Below are positions 42,271-54,333 of a stretch of 64,000 nucleotides of DNA, piece after piece. Within the stretch, counting starts at the first letter, position 1. Each line of letters starts with the position of its first letter. The position numbers were made by a program, and so were the translations under genes. The notes beneath the pieces are model-generated. The model was not told the DNA's origin. It saw nothing but the letters and a program-made list of their open reading frames with translations, and ran no database searches. The DNA comes from Branchipolynoe longqiensis (taxonomy: Eukaryota; Annelida; Polychaeta; Phyllodocida; Polynoidae), in NCBI GenBank assembly GCA_030323885.1, contig CM059190.1, positions 102,594,483 to 102,658,482 on the forward strand, in the 5' to 3' direction.

Positions 42271-43493
42271 CCTCCATAACCTGCTTAACAACTATCTCCT
42301 CCCATCGGCCAATCAAACACCTGGAATAAGGGACATTTAGACATAAAGACCCCTGGTGGTTACTCAATAAACCAATCAGTCACCTCCAATCTTCGCGTAA
42401 ACTATTTACGGTGTGTGTATGTTTGTGTGTGTTTGTGTGTGTGTCTGGGACAGCTTGTTTCAATTGTAATCAATGGGGATTTGTTTACAGAAAGTTATTG
42501 GTTTCTGGTTACCCGGATTGATCTATTTTAAAAGGAAAGATTGTATTCGGGACTGATACAAGTTTGAATTATAATAGATATATTATATATATATGCTGCA
42601 TAAGAATTATACAAGTATAATAACCCGGAATTCCATACTTGCTCCTCAGCTCCACCCGACAGTAATCAGGTGATGGAGCCTCGGGCTAGTCATCTACTGC
42701 TCCAACCTACTCAACCTCAGTTCCGACGGTGGCGCCACCTCCCATCTCGCTTCTGCTCATTGACCTCATTAACTTATATATATAATAATAATAAATATAC
42801 AATACATGTGCATTGATTAATTAAGTCTACAAATATAAATAACGAAAGATTCTAGTTCATCATATTTATGTAGTTTCTCCACCCTCCTCTGTAATTCCAT
42901 GGATGGTATATCATCTCCACCCTCTTCTGTACCCACACAGGTGGCATGTCATCTCCACCCTCCTATGTACTCACATAATATTATAACCAGAGATCATGTA
43001 ATATAAGCATCAGTAAACACACGTACACTATATCATAAACACAAAGGATTATTAAATGAGATTTTAAACCATAGCAAGCAGTGTTCAGTCTATATTTATT
43101 TACTTAGCTATTTCTTCACCTAGATACTTCTTCATTTGTTTATTTACATTTCTTCATTTGTTTACTTAGAGCCCATTCATTTATTTATTCATTTATTTAT
43201 TTATTTTAAAATATATCATGTTGCTGTGTACATCTTTTTCTTTTTTTTACCCTACTGTGCAAAGCAGTCAGCTACCCGAGCTACTTCCGGGAAACAAACG
43301 GAAGTCCTTGGGAACACTCGGGAACACTCGGGAACACTCGGGAACACTCGGGGCACTCGAACCACTCATTGGTGATGAGAGATCAAAGCAACTACTTTTT
43401 TTCCTTCTTCTAGCGGTGCCTAAAATTGCTCCGGAAGCCAATATGTGAATGCGCATGGGTTGTCTTGAATGGTAAATTCCATTGCGGTTATAC
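42271..43493. other. Mostly unique noncoding DNA
   Basis: No gene is visible. It contains three diverged CATCTCCACCCTCCTCTGTA-type units (42872-42975) and a GGGAACACTC repeat (four units, 43309-43350). The short frames at 43136-43456 look accidental. Confidence 0.5.
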
Positions 43494-43608
43494 CTGTATA
43501 TAATAATTATATATATACCTGTATATAATAATTATATACACCTGTATATAATAATTATATATATACATGTGTATAATAATTATATATATATCTATATATA
43601 TATATATA
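43494..43608. repeat. TACCTGTATATAATAATTAT tandem repeat and AT run
   Basis: Four units ending in a pure AT tract that forms the left flank of the second retrotransposon. Confidence 0.85.
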
Positions 43609-43959
43609 CCCAGCGGCTCGCCACTGGGATTTAAATGCGCAACATGGAGGGCAGCGCACCGGGCTACAGCCCGGGCTTGTCCACCTGTCACATCCTGATA
43701 AGGCTGGGGGAGGCGGCGACCCCGGAGGTCGGCCGGGGTGGCGTGGGGGCACTCCGCAGCGGCGAAGCATGACAGCGCGCTAATGACCGTGACGCCCATT
43801 AAGATAGGCGGAGGGGGAGGCCTCTGCCGCGCCCCTCTGCGCCGCCCAGCTGCCGCCACTCGGCGGCCTGCACGCACCCGGTTCACACGCTTTGAGCTGC
43901 TCAGCCTTAGCGCCGCGACAGCCTCTCCGCCCCTCCTCCAGCACTGCACACATCCATCA

Positions 43960-44553
43960 TTGCGGAGGATGGTTTTTTGACTTCCTAGACTGGGCCACCA
44001 TGTCAGGCCTAAGCAGGAAGACGACCGGCACAATGGCACAGGAGGATCTGACGAGCAGAGCGCTGCTCACGGTCGACAGGTCAGACTTCGCGGCACAGGA
44101 CATCTCCCGCGGTCAGCGGGCCCTCCTCCGGGCCGCCCTCTGCGAGCTGGGCAATACCGATTTCGGTACCGGCGCCAGCACGAGCCCCAGCCGGGGGGAG
44201 GACAGCCAACCGCCCCAAGCCCAGGTCGACCGCGCAGCCGCCGACCGGCGGCACAACACCGACAAGGCACGGCAAGAGCGCCACGCCATACTAGAAGTGG
44301 GTGCCGCTTTCGATCAGCTCTGGACCTCCGCGGCCGCCGACAGGCTGCTCGGCAGAGCGGGAGGCGACAGCGCCGAGACGCCGGGGCGCCCCCGCCCCGC
44401 AGGCACATCTGGTTACATCGCCCCGGCAGCCGCCCCCGCGACTCGCCCCAGTCGGCACGGCGTCGGCCCGGACCCGCGCCACAACCTTACCATCCGCGCG
44501 AAGTCCAGCAAAGCGCTGAGAATAATTGACTATCTCCCGCGTACCTCCAGATA
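43960..44553 (+). pseudogene. Gag remnant, N-terminal part
   Basis: It reads FLDWATMSGLSRKTTGTMAQ and continues colinear with the Gag of the first element to IIDYLPR. The start region has lost its ATG (ATTGCGGAGGAT in place of ATGGCAGAGGAC) and carries a frame change. A deletion of about 38 nt near 44550 shifts the frame again. Confidence 0.85.
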
Positions 44554-44555
44554 GT

Positions 44556-45315
44556 CGACCCTCCCTCTGGCCTGGTGCAATTCAAGACGGAAGAGGATTC
44601 GTGCGTGTGGGTCTACCTGACGCAAGGGAAGTGGGGGGCAGCCAACCAGTGCCTGGCTGCGCACCTGGTCCAGCTGGGCGATCTGGAGCGCCAGGACATT
44701 GAGTACTATATGTCATATACCGCCAGCATTCACAACTTCGCCTCCAGGTTCGAGTGGCAGTCGATCATCGACTATGACACCCAGTACCGCGAAATCTCAT
44801 TCACCTTGGGCTTCCCCCTCGGGAAGCTCCAGACCTTGATCGCAGAGGCCGAGGCAGTGGTGGCGCGCCGCAGCCTGACCAAACGGGAGTTGCAATCGAT
44901 ATGCGGGAAGCTCGGCTGGGCCACCCAGGTGCTCTACGGTGGGCGCACGCACCTCCGCCGCATCCTTGACCTCATGGGCACGCTCAACCGCCCCTCCCAC
45001 CGCGCCCGGGTCACTGCCGCAGTGTGCGAGGATCTCGCCTGGTGGATCCTGTTCGCCCGCAGCCACAACGGGCGCGCACCGATCCTGGACGCCACCCCCG
45101 CCACCCCCATCTCCACAGACGCCTGCCTGGATGGGGCGGGAGGTTACCACAACGGAGATTGGTTCACCCTCGCCTTCAGCGACTGGCCGGGGACCCAGCA
45201 CCTTTCCATCAATTACAAGGAGGTGCTCAGCCTGGTGCCCGGAGCGCACCTCTGGGCGCACACCTGGGCCAAAAAGCGAGTTTACGTCCACACGGACAAC
45301 CAGGCTGCACCATGA
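44556..45315 (+). pseudogene. Gag middle fused in frame to RNase H
   Basis: The frame begins in Gag (FKTEEDSCVWVYLTQGKW), continues to DTQYRE and then jumps directly to SFTLGFPLGKL, which corresponds to the RT-RNase H connection of the first element. The deletion removed the Gag finger, the stop codon and the YCDD core yet kept the frame. RNase H motifs STDACLDGAGG, NYKEV and HTDNQA are present. A frameshift follows NQAA. Confidence 0.85.
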
Positions 45316-45584
45316 TCATCAACCGCGGCACCGCGAAGGACCCCCTGGTGATGGCCTACCTCCGCCAGATATTCTATGCGTCGGTCATATACAATTTCAA
45401 AATCTGCGCTGTTTACTACCCGGGCGTGTCCAACATCGTGGCCGACGCGGCGAGTCGGCTCATGCTGGGCGGCGGTCCGGGGTGCCTTCAAGCGGCACTA
45501 GCGCACACCATCACAGACAGCCACCGCACCCCGCCCCCTGGGCCGCCTACCGCCCCACTCAGCACTTGGCACGCCCCGCGGTAG
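45313..45584 (+). pseudogene. RNase H C-terminal remnant
   Basis: In the next frame IINRGTAKDPLVMAYLRQIF continues to NIVADAASRLM and stops at TAG 45582-45584. The final Asp of the RNase H site is kept. Confidence 0.85.
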
Positions 45585-45585
45585 G

Positions 45586-46079
45586 ATGGACCCGGCAGTC
45601 TTAGACCGCGAGGTCGCGTTCTACCAGCGCAGCGCCTACGCCCCCAACACCAGGCGGGCCTATGCCACTCACAGGAGCGCCTACCTGCAATTCTGCACCG
45701 CGGTGGGTTCTCCTCCCATCCCCGCCTCGTCCGCCCTCCTCTGCCGTTACGCGGCGCACCTGGCGCGCCGCATGCGGTATAACTCCATACGACAATATAT
45801 GAACATTGTGCGCATGCTGCACAGGGAGTGGGACCTCCCTAACCCCTTGGAGGGTGACTACCGGCTCCTCACCACCCTGTGCGGCATCCACCGCGAGCGC
45901 GGCGATGCCACGCTTCGGAAAGCCCCGATCACCGCGGAGATGTTGCTCGCCATACTGCGGCACATCAACACGACGAACCCAGCCCATGCCGCCAAAGGGC
46001 CGCGGCACTATCCATGTTTTATGGACTCCTGCAGCGGTCCAACCTCATGCCCAACACCGCCGCCGCCTTTGACGCTTGA
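45586..46079 (+). pseudogene. Tyrosine recombinase remnant, truncated
   Basis: ATG at 45586 lies one base after the preceding stop (TAG-G-ATG), as in the first element. APNTRRAYATHRSAYLQFC is conserved. A frameshift near 45990 precedes FYGLLQRSNL, and the gene ends at TGA 46077-46079 before the HxxR and Tyr motifs. Confidence 0.85.
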
Positions 46080-46296
46080 CTTTACCTTTATTAATTTTAA
46101 TTATATTATTAGCTCATTATATATTTTACATTGCATTGCATATTTGTCGCGCCCATTTGGGATGCATGCGCGCCTGCTGCTCAGGTGGTTCTCTCTCATG
46201 TGCTTTCTGTTACATCACCTGTATAGTTGGACTTTAATAAAAAGTCCTTTTTACTCCCCCCGTGTGTTGGCGTCCATTTAAATATATATATACCTG

Positions 46297-46663
46297 TATT
46301 GAGGATTTGCATGTGACGTAGGCATCACACTACTCCTGTACTCAATAAGTGAAATTCGGCTCAAATTAAACCCAAAATCCAAGCGATATTAACGCCACCG
46401 CCTCATTAGCAGTGTTCTTGCAAACGTAAATAAAACAAAAAGCACAAATCTATTATTCACTGCTACGATCTAATTCTGTTATTTAGAACCATGAATATTC
46501 AATCTGGGGTTGAAATAATGTTATTTATGAGAATAGCTCACTCCCAAAGTGAAATTTGTTCAAATTAAACATCGGCAGTGTTATGCTGTACTTTCTATCC
46601 AACCGTGATGGCCGACGAGGCACTGATCACGTGGTGCTAATCGTTTGGCGCAAATCCTCAATA
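46297..46663. mobile_element. MITE with TATTGAGGATTTGC termini
   Basis: TATTGAGGATTTGC at the left and GCAAATCCTCAATA at the right are perfect inverted repeats. The interior holds a weaker inverted pair, AAGTGAAATTCGGCTCAAAT and AAGTGAAATTTGTTCAAATT (direct). About 367 bp, noncoding. Confidence 0.8.
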
Positions 46664-46829
46664 TAATTATATATATATATGATTAGAAACCTAAATTATT
46701 ACTAAAACTAAATTCCAAAGATTTGAATAAAATTGGACTAGTGCTGTCCAGCGGTGAAAACAAGTATTAACACATTTATCCTTTTATGGGCAGGGTCAAT
46801 AAATTCATCACCAAAAGAAAGAAATATCG

Positions 46830-47560
46830 ATGTTGGGAGGGTGTGTGAGGGTGTGTGAGGGTGTGTGAGGGTGTGTGAGTGTGTGGGAAGGTGTGGGAGG
46901 GTGTGGGAGGGTGCTTGACGGTGTGGGATAGTATGGGAGGGTGTGGGAGGGTGTGGAGGTGTGGGAGGTGTGGGGCAGTATGGGACGGTGTGGGACTGTG
47001 TGGGAGGGTGTGGGGTTGAGAGTGTGAGGGTGTGGGACGGTGTGGGACGGTGTCGAAGGGTGTGGGAGAGTGTAGGAGAGTGGGACGGTGTGGGAGGATG
47101 TGGGGGGTGAGGTGTGAGAGGTGTGGGACGTGTGGGACGGTGTGGGACGGTGTCGAAGGGTGTGGGAGGACGTGGGACGGTGTGGGACTGTGTGGGAGGT
47201 ATGGAGGGTGTGGGAGGGTAGGGAGTGAGGAGAAAGTGTGGGAGGGTGTGTCAAGAGTTGGGAGGGTGCGGGAGTGGTGGGAACGATGTAGGACGGTGTG
47301 GGAGAGTGTGGAGGGTGTGGGAGGGTGTGAGGGAGGTGGGAGAGGGTTGCTGAGGGTGTGGGAGAGTGTGGGAGGGTGTAGGAGAGGGTGTGAAGGTGTG
47401 GGAGAGTGTGGGAGTGTGTGGGAGGGTGTGGGAGAGGGTGTGAAGGTGTGGGAGGGTGTGGGAGGGTGTGGGAAGGTGTGGGAGGGTGCGGGAGGGTGTG
47501 GGAGGGTGTGGGAGAGTGTGCGAGGGTGTGGGAGAGTGTGGGAAGGTGTGGGAGGGTGTG
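46830..47560. repeat. GTGTGGGAGG 10-bp minisatellite
   Basis: About 730 bp of GTGTGGGAGG and variants. Open frames (284 codons on minus) are repeat translations. Confidence 0.9.
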
Positions 47561-48545
47561 TCGGTGTGCTGGTATGCTGGGTGTGGTGTAGGTGGTGTGG
47601 GTATATGGTGTGAGTGTGTGGTTTGTCAGTGTGTGGTATGCTGGGTGTGGTGTAGGTGACATGGGTATGTGGTGTGGGTGTGTGGTGTGTCAGTATGTGG
47701 CGTGGCTGAGTGTGGTGTAGGTGGCGTGGGTATGTGGTGTGGGTGTCTGGTGTGTCGGTGTGTGGTATGCTGGGTGCGGTGTAGGTGGCATGGGTATGTG
47801 GTGTGTGTAGTGTGTCGGTGTGTGGTATGCTAGGTGTGGTGTAGGTGGTGTGGGTATGTGGTGTGGGTGTGTGGTGTGTCGGTGTGTGGTATGCTGGGTA
47901 TGACGTAGGTGGCGTGAGTATGTGGTGTGGGTGTGTGGTGTGTGGGTGTGTGGTATGCTGGGTGTGGTGTAGGTGGTGTGGGTCTGTGGTGTAGGTGTGT
48001 GGTGTGTCAATGTGTGGTATGCCGGGTGTGGTGTAGGTGGCGTGGGTATGTGGTGTGGGTGTGTCATGTCTTGGTGCATGGTGTAGGTGGTGTGGGTGCG
48101 TGTAGGTGGTGTGGGTGTGGTGTACATCGTGTGGGTGTATGGTGTGGTGTGTGGTGTGTGGTGGGTGGTATGATGGGTGTGGTGTAGGTGGTGTGAGTGT
48201 GTGATGTGGGTGTGTGGTGTGTCAGTGTGTGTGATGCTGGGTGTGTTGTTTGTGATGTGGGTATGTGGTGTAGGTGTGTGGTGTGTCAATGTGTGGTATG
48301 CCGGGTGTGGTGTAGGTGGCATGGGTATGTGGTGTGGGTGTGTCATGTGTTGGTGTATGGTGTGCATGTAGGTGGTGTGGGTGTGGTGTACATCGTGTGG
48401 GTGTATGATGTGTGGTGTGGTGTGTGGTGTGTCAGTGTGTGTGAGGCTGGGTGTGTTGTTTGTGATGTGGGTATATGGTGTGGGTATGTGGTGTGTCGGT
48501 GTGTGGTGTGGCTGGGTGTGGTGTACGTGGTGGCTCATGTCCACA
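47561..48545. repeat. GTGGTGTAGGTGGCGTGGGT minisatellite
   Basis: Units of about 60-70 bp with the order GTATGTGGTGTGGGTGTGTG, GTGTGTCGGTGTGTGGTATG, CTGGGTGTGGTGTAGG. A longer period (about 240 bp) is visible between 48000 and 48540. Confidence 0.85.
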
Positions 48546-48960
48546 TTAGTTGACTAATCTCTTCCATTTCCCGGCTATTTTGTTCTACATTCTATGAATG
48601 GTTTGCGCCCATATTACCGACATGTTCGATTACATCCGCCACATCCACCCACCACCCACACACCCACATCCACCACCACCACCTCTACCCCCAACACCCC
48701 GATCCTCCCCACAGCTCACATTCTTACGTTCCCTATCAGAGGTCTTTGTTTGCCCGCCCAAACGCAGAAGGCGCGAGTTGTTTGCTTTGCGTGGATGTCG
48801 TCTGCCTTCTGACTGACTCGTGACGTCACTGCCGCTGACGCCCTCTGTCGGCGCGGCAATCAATTACCTCCTCGGCCGTGAACCGCGCCGCCTATTGTCC
48901 GCGTCCCGCGACACCGGCGCGATTTGATAAATGTCGTCTGCCATGAACAAACCAAAATTA
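48546..48960. promoter_or_regulatory. Unique island with consensus CRE between long arrays
   Basis: The only non-repetitive stretch between 46830 and 49985. It contains TGACGTCA (48821-48828), dense CpG at 48830-48925 and the candidate exon below. The combination fits a promoter or first exon region on the minus strand. Confidence 0.35.
48868..48944 (-). CDS. Candidate first coding exon, function unknown
   Basis: On the minus strand ATG at 48942-48944 opens MADDIYQIAPVSRDADNRRR and then GSRPR, ending at GAG followed by GTAATT (donor 48862-48867). The start context has G at +4. The peptide is not repeat-like and the region is CpG-rich. No family is recognised and no second exon was found. Confidence 0.28.
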
Positions 48961-49550
48961 CTCCCACACCACTCCCAGACTCCCGCCACCACCTCCTGTT
49001 CCACCACCACTATCACCAGACCACCACCACCACTCCCACCACCACACCACCACCACCACACCACCACCACACCACCACCATCACCTCCTCCTGTTCCACC
49101 ACCACGACCATTACCACCACCACTATCAGTATCACCACCACCACCACCACCACGATCACCACCTCCTCTTCCCATTCCACCACCACCAACACTACTACCA
49201 CCACCACTACCACCACCACCACCACCTCCCATTCCACCACTACCGCCACTACCATCACTACCACCACTACCACCACTACTACCACTACCACTACCACCAC
49301 AATAACCTCCACCACCACCTCCTGTTCCACCACTACCCTACCACCACACCACCACCACAACACCACCACACCACCGCCACACCACTATTACCACCACACC
49401 ACCACCACTACCACTACCATTACCACCACCACCATCACCACCTCCTCCTCCCACTCCACCACCACCACTACCACCGCTACCACCACCACTAGCACTACCT
49501 CCACCTCCTCCTGTTTCATGACCACTAGCACCCCACCACCACCTACACCT
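48961..49550. repeat. CCACCA trinucleotide-type array
   Basis: ACCACCACC with interspersed ACTACC and CCTCCTGTTCC words. Confidence 0.9.
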
Positions 49551-49985
49551 TCTCTTGTTCCATCACCACCTTCTCCTCCTCCTTCTCCTCCGCCTCCTCC
49601 TCCTCCTCCTCCTCCTCCTCCTCCCCCCTCCCCCTCCCCTCCTAATCCTCCTTCTCCTCCTCCTCCCCATTCTCCTCCTCCTCCTCCTCCTCCTCCTTCT
49701 CCTCCTCCTTCTCCTCCTTCTCCTTCTCCTCCTCCTCCTCCTCCTCCTTCTCCTCCTCCTCCTTCTCCTCCTTCTTCTCCCCTCCTCCTCTTTCTACTCT
49801 CCTCCTTCTTCTTCTCCTCCTCCTCCTTCTCCTCTCCTCCCTTCCTCCTCCTCCTCCTCCTCTCCTCCTTCTCCTCCTCCTCCCCTCCTCCTCCTCCTCC
49901 TCTCTCCTCCTCCCCCCCCTTCCCCTCCTCCTTCTCCTCCTCCTCCTCCTCCTCCTCCTCATCCTTTCCCTTCCACTCCCCTAAG
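49551..49985. repeat. CTCCTC/CTTCTC array
   Basis: A polypyrimidine tract continuing the previous array; open on all plus frames. Confidence 0.9.
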
Positions 49986-50094
49986 TGACAGAACCGTGAC
50001 CATTTCCACGAAAAGAAATGCACAAAATGTGTCGAATCAATATATACCATGTTTCCGTTCCAGCTGCTGAATGGAAATGAGAACGAGGCTCTGC

Positions 50095-50448
50095 TTAAAG
50101 TTGCATAGTCCGATGAAACATCAAATTTTCAAAACACAAAAACACACCTAGATTTAATTCTACATATCTAACTTAGATACTGAGGCACTTATTAAGCATT
50201 TAGCGCCATGCAGAAGGGAATACTGGTGAAATTTAATAGAACCCATTACTGCAGAAGGCTATGGTATCAGAATTTTGGTGTGCTTGCTAAAATTAATTTT
50301 GCATGGTTGCACTTCAAATATCTCAAAGGTTAGCCACTTAAAATAAAAGTTACTTCAAACTAAAGTAAGGTGGATTATAACGATCAACCTAATGTAATTA
50401 TCTCAGAAAATGTCAGAAACTCAAAACCATCGGACTATGCAACTTTAA
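50095..50448 (+). mobile_element. TTAA-type MITE, well preserved
   Basis: TTAAAGTTGCATAGTCCGAT at the left and ATCGGACTATGCAACTTTAA at the right form a perfect 20-bp inverted repeat including TTAA. The full body is present. Confidence 0.9.
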
Positions 50449-50499
50449 ACCCACTAACATATGGGACATGTTGGGTCTGGGGGCCGTATGAGAATTAAA

Positions 50500-52200
50500 G
50501 TTGATTTGTGTCCACACACACATACTACAGACACCCACAATGATGTACACACAAGGGGTGAAATGGTACCAATTGTTGGATTCTTTATTACTATTAGCAC
50601 ACTATTTATTCCATTACACTTGCATAGATACACATACACATACACACACAGACACACATACACACATATACACACATATACACATACACCCATACACCCA
50701 TACACACATACACACATATACACATACACACATACACACATACACACAATCATACACATATATACACACATATACACATACACACATACACCCACATACC
50801 CACATACACATATACACACATATACACATACCCACAGACACCCATACACTCATACACATACACACATATACACATACACACATACAGACACTCATACACA
50901 CATATACACACATATACACATACACACATATACACACACACATACATACACACATACACACAAACATACACATACACACATACACACATACACACATACA
51001 CACATACACACATACACACATACACACATACACACATACACATACACACATACACACATACACACATACACACAATCATACACACATATACACACATATA
51101 CACATACACACATATACACACATATACACATACACACAATGATACACACCCATACACCCATACACATACACACATACACACATACCCACATACACACATA
51201 CACACATACCCACATATACATATACCCACATACCCACATACACACAATCATGCACACATATACACATACACACATACACACAATGACACACACATACACC
51301 CATACACCCATACACATACACATATACACATACCCACATACACACATACACATATACACACATACACACAATCATACACACATACACACATACACAGATG
51401 CACACATACACACAACACACACATGCACACACATACACACATACACACATACACACATACACACATACACACATACACACTTACACACATACACACATAC
51501 ACACATGCACATACATACACACATACACACATACACACATACACACATATACACATGCACACATACACACATGCACACACACACACATACACACATATAC
51601 ACATACACACATACACACATACACATACACACATGCACACACATACACACATACACACATACACACATACACACATACACACATACCACATGTACACATA
51701 CACACATACACACATACACACATATACACATACACACATACACACATGCACACACATACACACATGTACACATACACATAAACACAGACACACATACACA
51801 CTTACCACATGCACACATACACACATGCACACACATACACACATATACACATACACACATACACACATGCACAAATACACATACACACACATACACACAC
51901 ATGCACACACATGCACACACATACACACATACACACATACACACATACACACATGCACACATACACACATGCATACACACATACACACATACCCACATAC
52001 ACACATATACACATATACACATACACACATACACACATACACACATACATGCATACACACATACACACATACACACATACACACATACACACATACACAC
52101 ATACACACATATACACATACACACATACACACATGCACACATACACACACATACACACATAGACACACATGCACACATACACACATATACTTATATACAT
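50500..52200. repeat. ACACAT microsatellite, 1.7 kb
   Basis: ACACATACACAT throughout. The 639-codon Thr-His frame and its relatives are repeat translations. Confidence 0.95.
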
Positions 52201-52212
52201 TTACTTGTGCTT

Positions 52213-52290
52213 TTAAAGTTGCATAGTCCGATGAAAGCATTACATTTTAGAAACCAAAGACTATCCTCGATTAATCCTAATTACCTAACT
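52213..52290 (+). mobile_element. TTAA-type MITE left fragment
   Basis: It starts TTTTAAAGTTGCATAGTCCG and is cut at 52291 by the foldback element that follows. Confidence 0.75.
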
Positions 52291-52292
52291 TA

Positions 52293-52778
52293 TACCCCAG
52301 TCACACGAGGCCTGCGTTCGCTAACGATCGATTTGGGACGTCAAAACTTCCTCCTTGCGCCCTCCCTACGCCCTGATTGAGTGCTGTCGCCGCGAGGACG
52401 CCAACCTCCCGGCGTCCATTTCGAGAATTTTGGACGCAAGGAGGTTGCTGCTGCTGCACGTGCAACCTCCTTACGCCCTGTTCCGGCGGCGCCATTTAAA
52501 ATGGTTGGTGCCCTGGCGCCGCCCTGGCGCCGCCCTGGCGCCACCCTGGCGCCGCCCTGGGTTGGTACCAACACATGCGATGCCGCAGTGACCGTGTGGT
52601 CTGCTCCGACCTGGCGCCGACATGGCGCCGACCTGGCGCCGACATGGCGCCGACATGGCGCCGACATGGCGCCTAAAATGTATTTGAATCATTATATCGA
52701 ATGTATCGCTGGGTGGTTGGCGTCCTTTTAGGCGTAGGGAGGTTGGCGGCGAACGCTGCCTCCCGTGTGACTGGGGTA
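52293..52778. mobile_element. Foldback TIR element with GTCACA termini, copy 4
   Basis: TACCCCAGTCACACGAGG at the left and CCTCCCGTGTGACTGGGGTA at the right. The interior contains arrays of the palindrome GGCGCC (CCTGGCGCCG units 52515-52560, CATGGCGCCGAC units 52610-52675). Confidence 0.78.
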
Positions 52779-52897
52779 TTAGGTATTGGTGGATTTATTT
52801 CTTACGTATTGCAGAATGAGTTTTCAGGTAATGCACCCAAACCTGCCACTACTGCAACCATATGCGGGGCCCATATTTATTGTTTATGTTTGTTTCT

Positions 52898-53240
52898 GAC
52901 CAGACGGGATGACTAAATGAGTTGAGTGTCCACCTCCTGTTTTTGGAGATCGGGGGATCCGAACCCATGGAATTGTGGGTTCGAACCCTGGTCGAGTCAA
53001 ACCAATGACCTAAAAATTGATACTTGTCACTTCCTAGCCAGGCGCTCGGTATTATTAATATTAGGATATGTATGGCAAGGACCAGTGTGCTCAGTGTCAG
53101 GATAATGTGACTGAGTGGGATATCAGGTCATGATGCTGGTGGCTTGGTCTCTCAGTGGGGCAGCACTATAAAGTCGCCATAAGTGCACACTGTCACAAGC
53201 CTTAGATGTTGCAAGGACGTAAAACAACAACAAACAAACT
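52898..53240 (+). mobile_element. SINE family A
   Basis: The head is CCAGACGGGATGACTAAATG, with a duplicated segment around box B (GGATCCGAACCCATGGAATT then GGGTTCGAACC). The tail is AGGACGTAAAACAACAACAA. Confidence 0.85.
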
Positions 53241-53418
53241 GTTAATGTTTTCACTCCAAATATCTCCAGAGTTAGCCATTTAAAATCAAAGTTAGTCCAA
53301 GTGTAAAGTTGCATAGCACAGTTTGACGCTTTTCCCTTGCTCCCGTCTTTAGAGCTATATATAGGAAGTTGATCATTATGATTGTTATCTTTCATCAGAC
53401 TGTGCAGCTTTAAGTTTA

Positions 53419-53716
53419 ATAGGAGGGCGAAAATTGTACACTTTCCCTTAAAAGCATGAAACTTGGGACATGGTTAGAGTAACACAATACACAGATTTTT
53501 AGTCCAGGGGCCACCGGAAATTGCACCCGGTATGGTGGTCATCTTGGATTTCAAAATGGCCACCACTGTGGACCTGTTTTATTAAATATTTCCTTAACTA
53601 GTACAGATATCGGGACAGTTGAAACGCCTATACCTACATTTTAGGGCTCTAGGAATCCAATGGAGCTTCATGCTTTTAAGGGAAAGTATACACTTGATCA
53701 GCTAAGCCGCCCTACT
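53419..53716. mobile_element. TIR element with CTTTCCCTTAAAAGCATGAA arms
   Basis: TGTACACTTTCCCTTAAAAG (about 53435) is mirrored at about 53672-53692. Outer TAGGAGGGCG and CGCCCTACTA form the ends. Flanking sequences (53241-53412 and 53717-53815) are pieces of TTAA-type MITEs. Confidence 0.65.
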
Positions 53717-53845
53717 ATAACTTAAGCAAAGTACACCGCAATAATCAACCTAAAATATCGATAGACAAGATCGAGCAAAAACTCAAAGCCAATGGAATAT
53801 GCAACTTTAATTTGTTAAAATATCCAATATCCGACACCATGCCAA

Positions 53846-54333
53846 ACAAGTAGGGCGTAATCGATTAATCAACTCGGCTCACCCGAGCCACTTTTTGGCG
53901 CATGCGCACATCCTACAGACTCAGGTCGAATAATCAAATACGCTTCTCGACACTCAGGGTGGAAAAAATGGTGGCTTAATCCAAACCCTTTTTTTTTTTT
54001 TAATAACTGATAAAACTACACCAAAATAGGATTTAAAGTATGTTACGATGGCATAGTTTAGTTATATTTCCATTTAATTAATCTAGGTTATTAGAAAAAC
54101 AAAAATGTATGACTGGTACTGGTAGCTGTTATCCCGCAGGACGGTACCAGTGGAAAAGTGACGGCATCGATCGTAGCCAACCCCAGCCAAGAGGTGGGTT
54201 ACTGGGGTCAGATCGCTTTGCACACGGCATGTGTATTTGTCAACTCTACTCGTGGTGTTCGATTTGAAATTCTGACGACTCGGGTGACCCGAGTCGCCCG
54301 GGTCGTGTTAATCGATTACAGCCGTAATGATCA
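53846..54333. mobile_element. TIR element with GTAATCGATTA ends
   Basis: CGTAATCGATTAATCAACTC at the left and GTTAATCGATTACAG at the right, with GGCTCACCCGAGCC and GACTCGGGTGACCCGAGTC palindromes just inside. The interior shares blocks with 17730-18105. Confidence 0.65.

Larger units (their letters stand above)
43609..46283 (+). mobile_element. Diverged, deleted tyrosine-recombinase retrotransposon
   Basis: It is related to the 36545 element throughout, with many amino-acid changes. It keeps the terminal hairpin (43609-43628), parts of Gag, RNase H, the N-terminal part of the recombinase and a B-type 3' end with the AATAAA hairpin (46229-46247) and final CATTTAAAT. Missing are the Gag C-terminus, the RT catalytic core, the second half of the recombinase and the A2/B1 junction. 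AT repeats flank it on both sides. Confidence 0.88.

Noticed and set aside
43218..43456. Short frames around the GGGAACACTC repeat
   Set aside because: Short, overlapping on both strands, partly repeat-derived, with no splice or protein evidence.
48924..49988. 354-codon Thr/Pro frame
   Set aside because: CCACCA and CTCCTC arrays; no complexity.
50461..52380. 639-codon plus-strand open frame
   Set aside because: Pure translation of the ACACAT microsatellite (Thr-His-Ile-Tyr); all frames of the array are similarly open.
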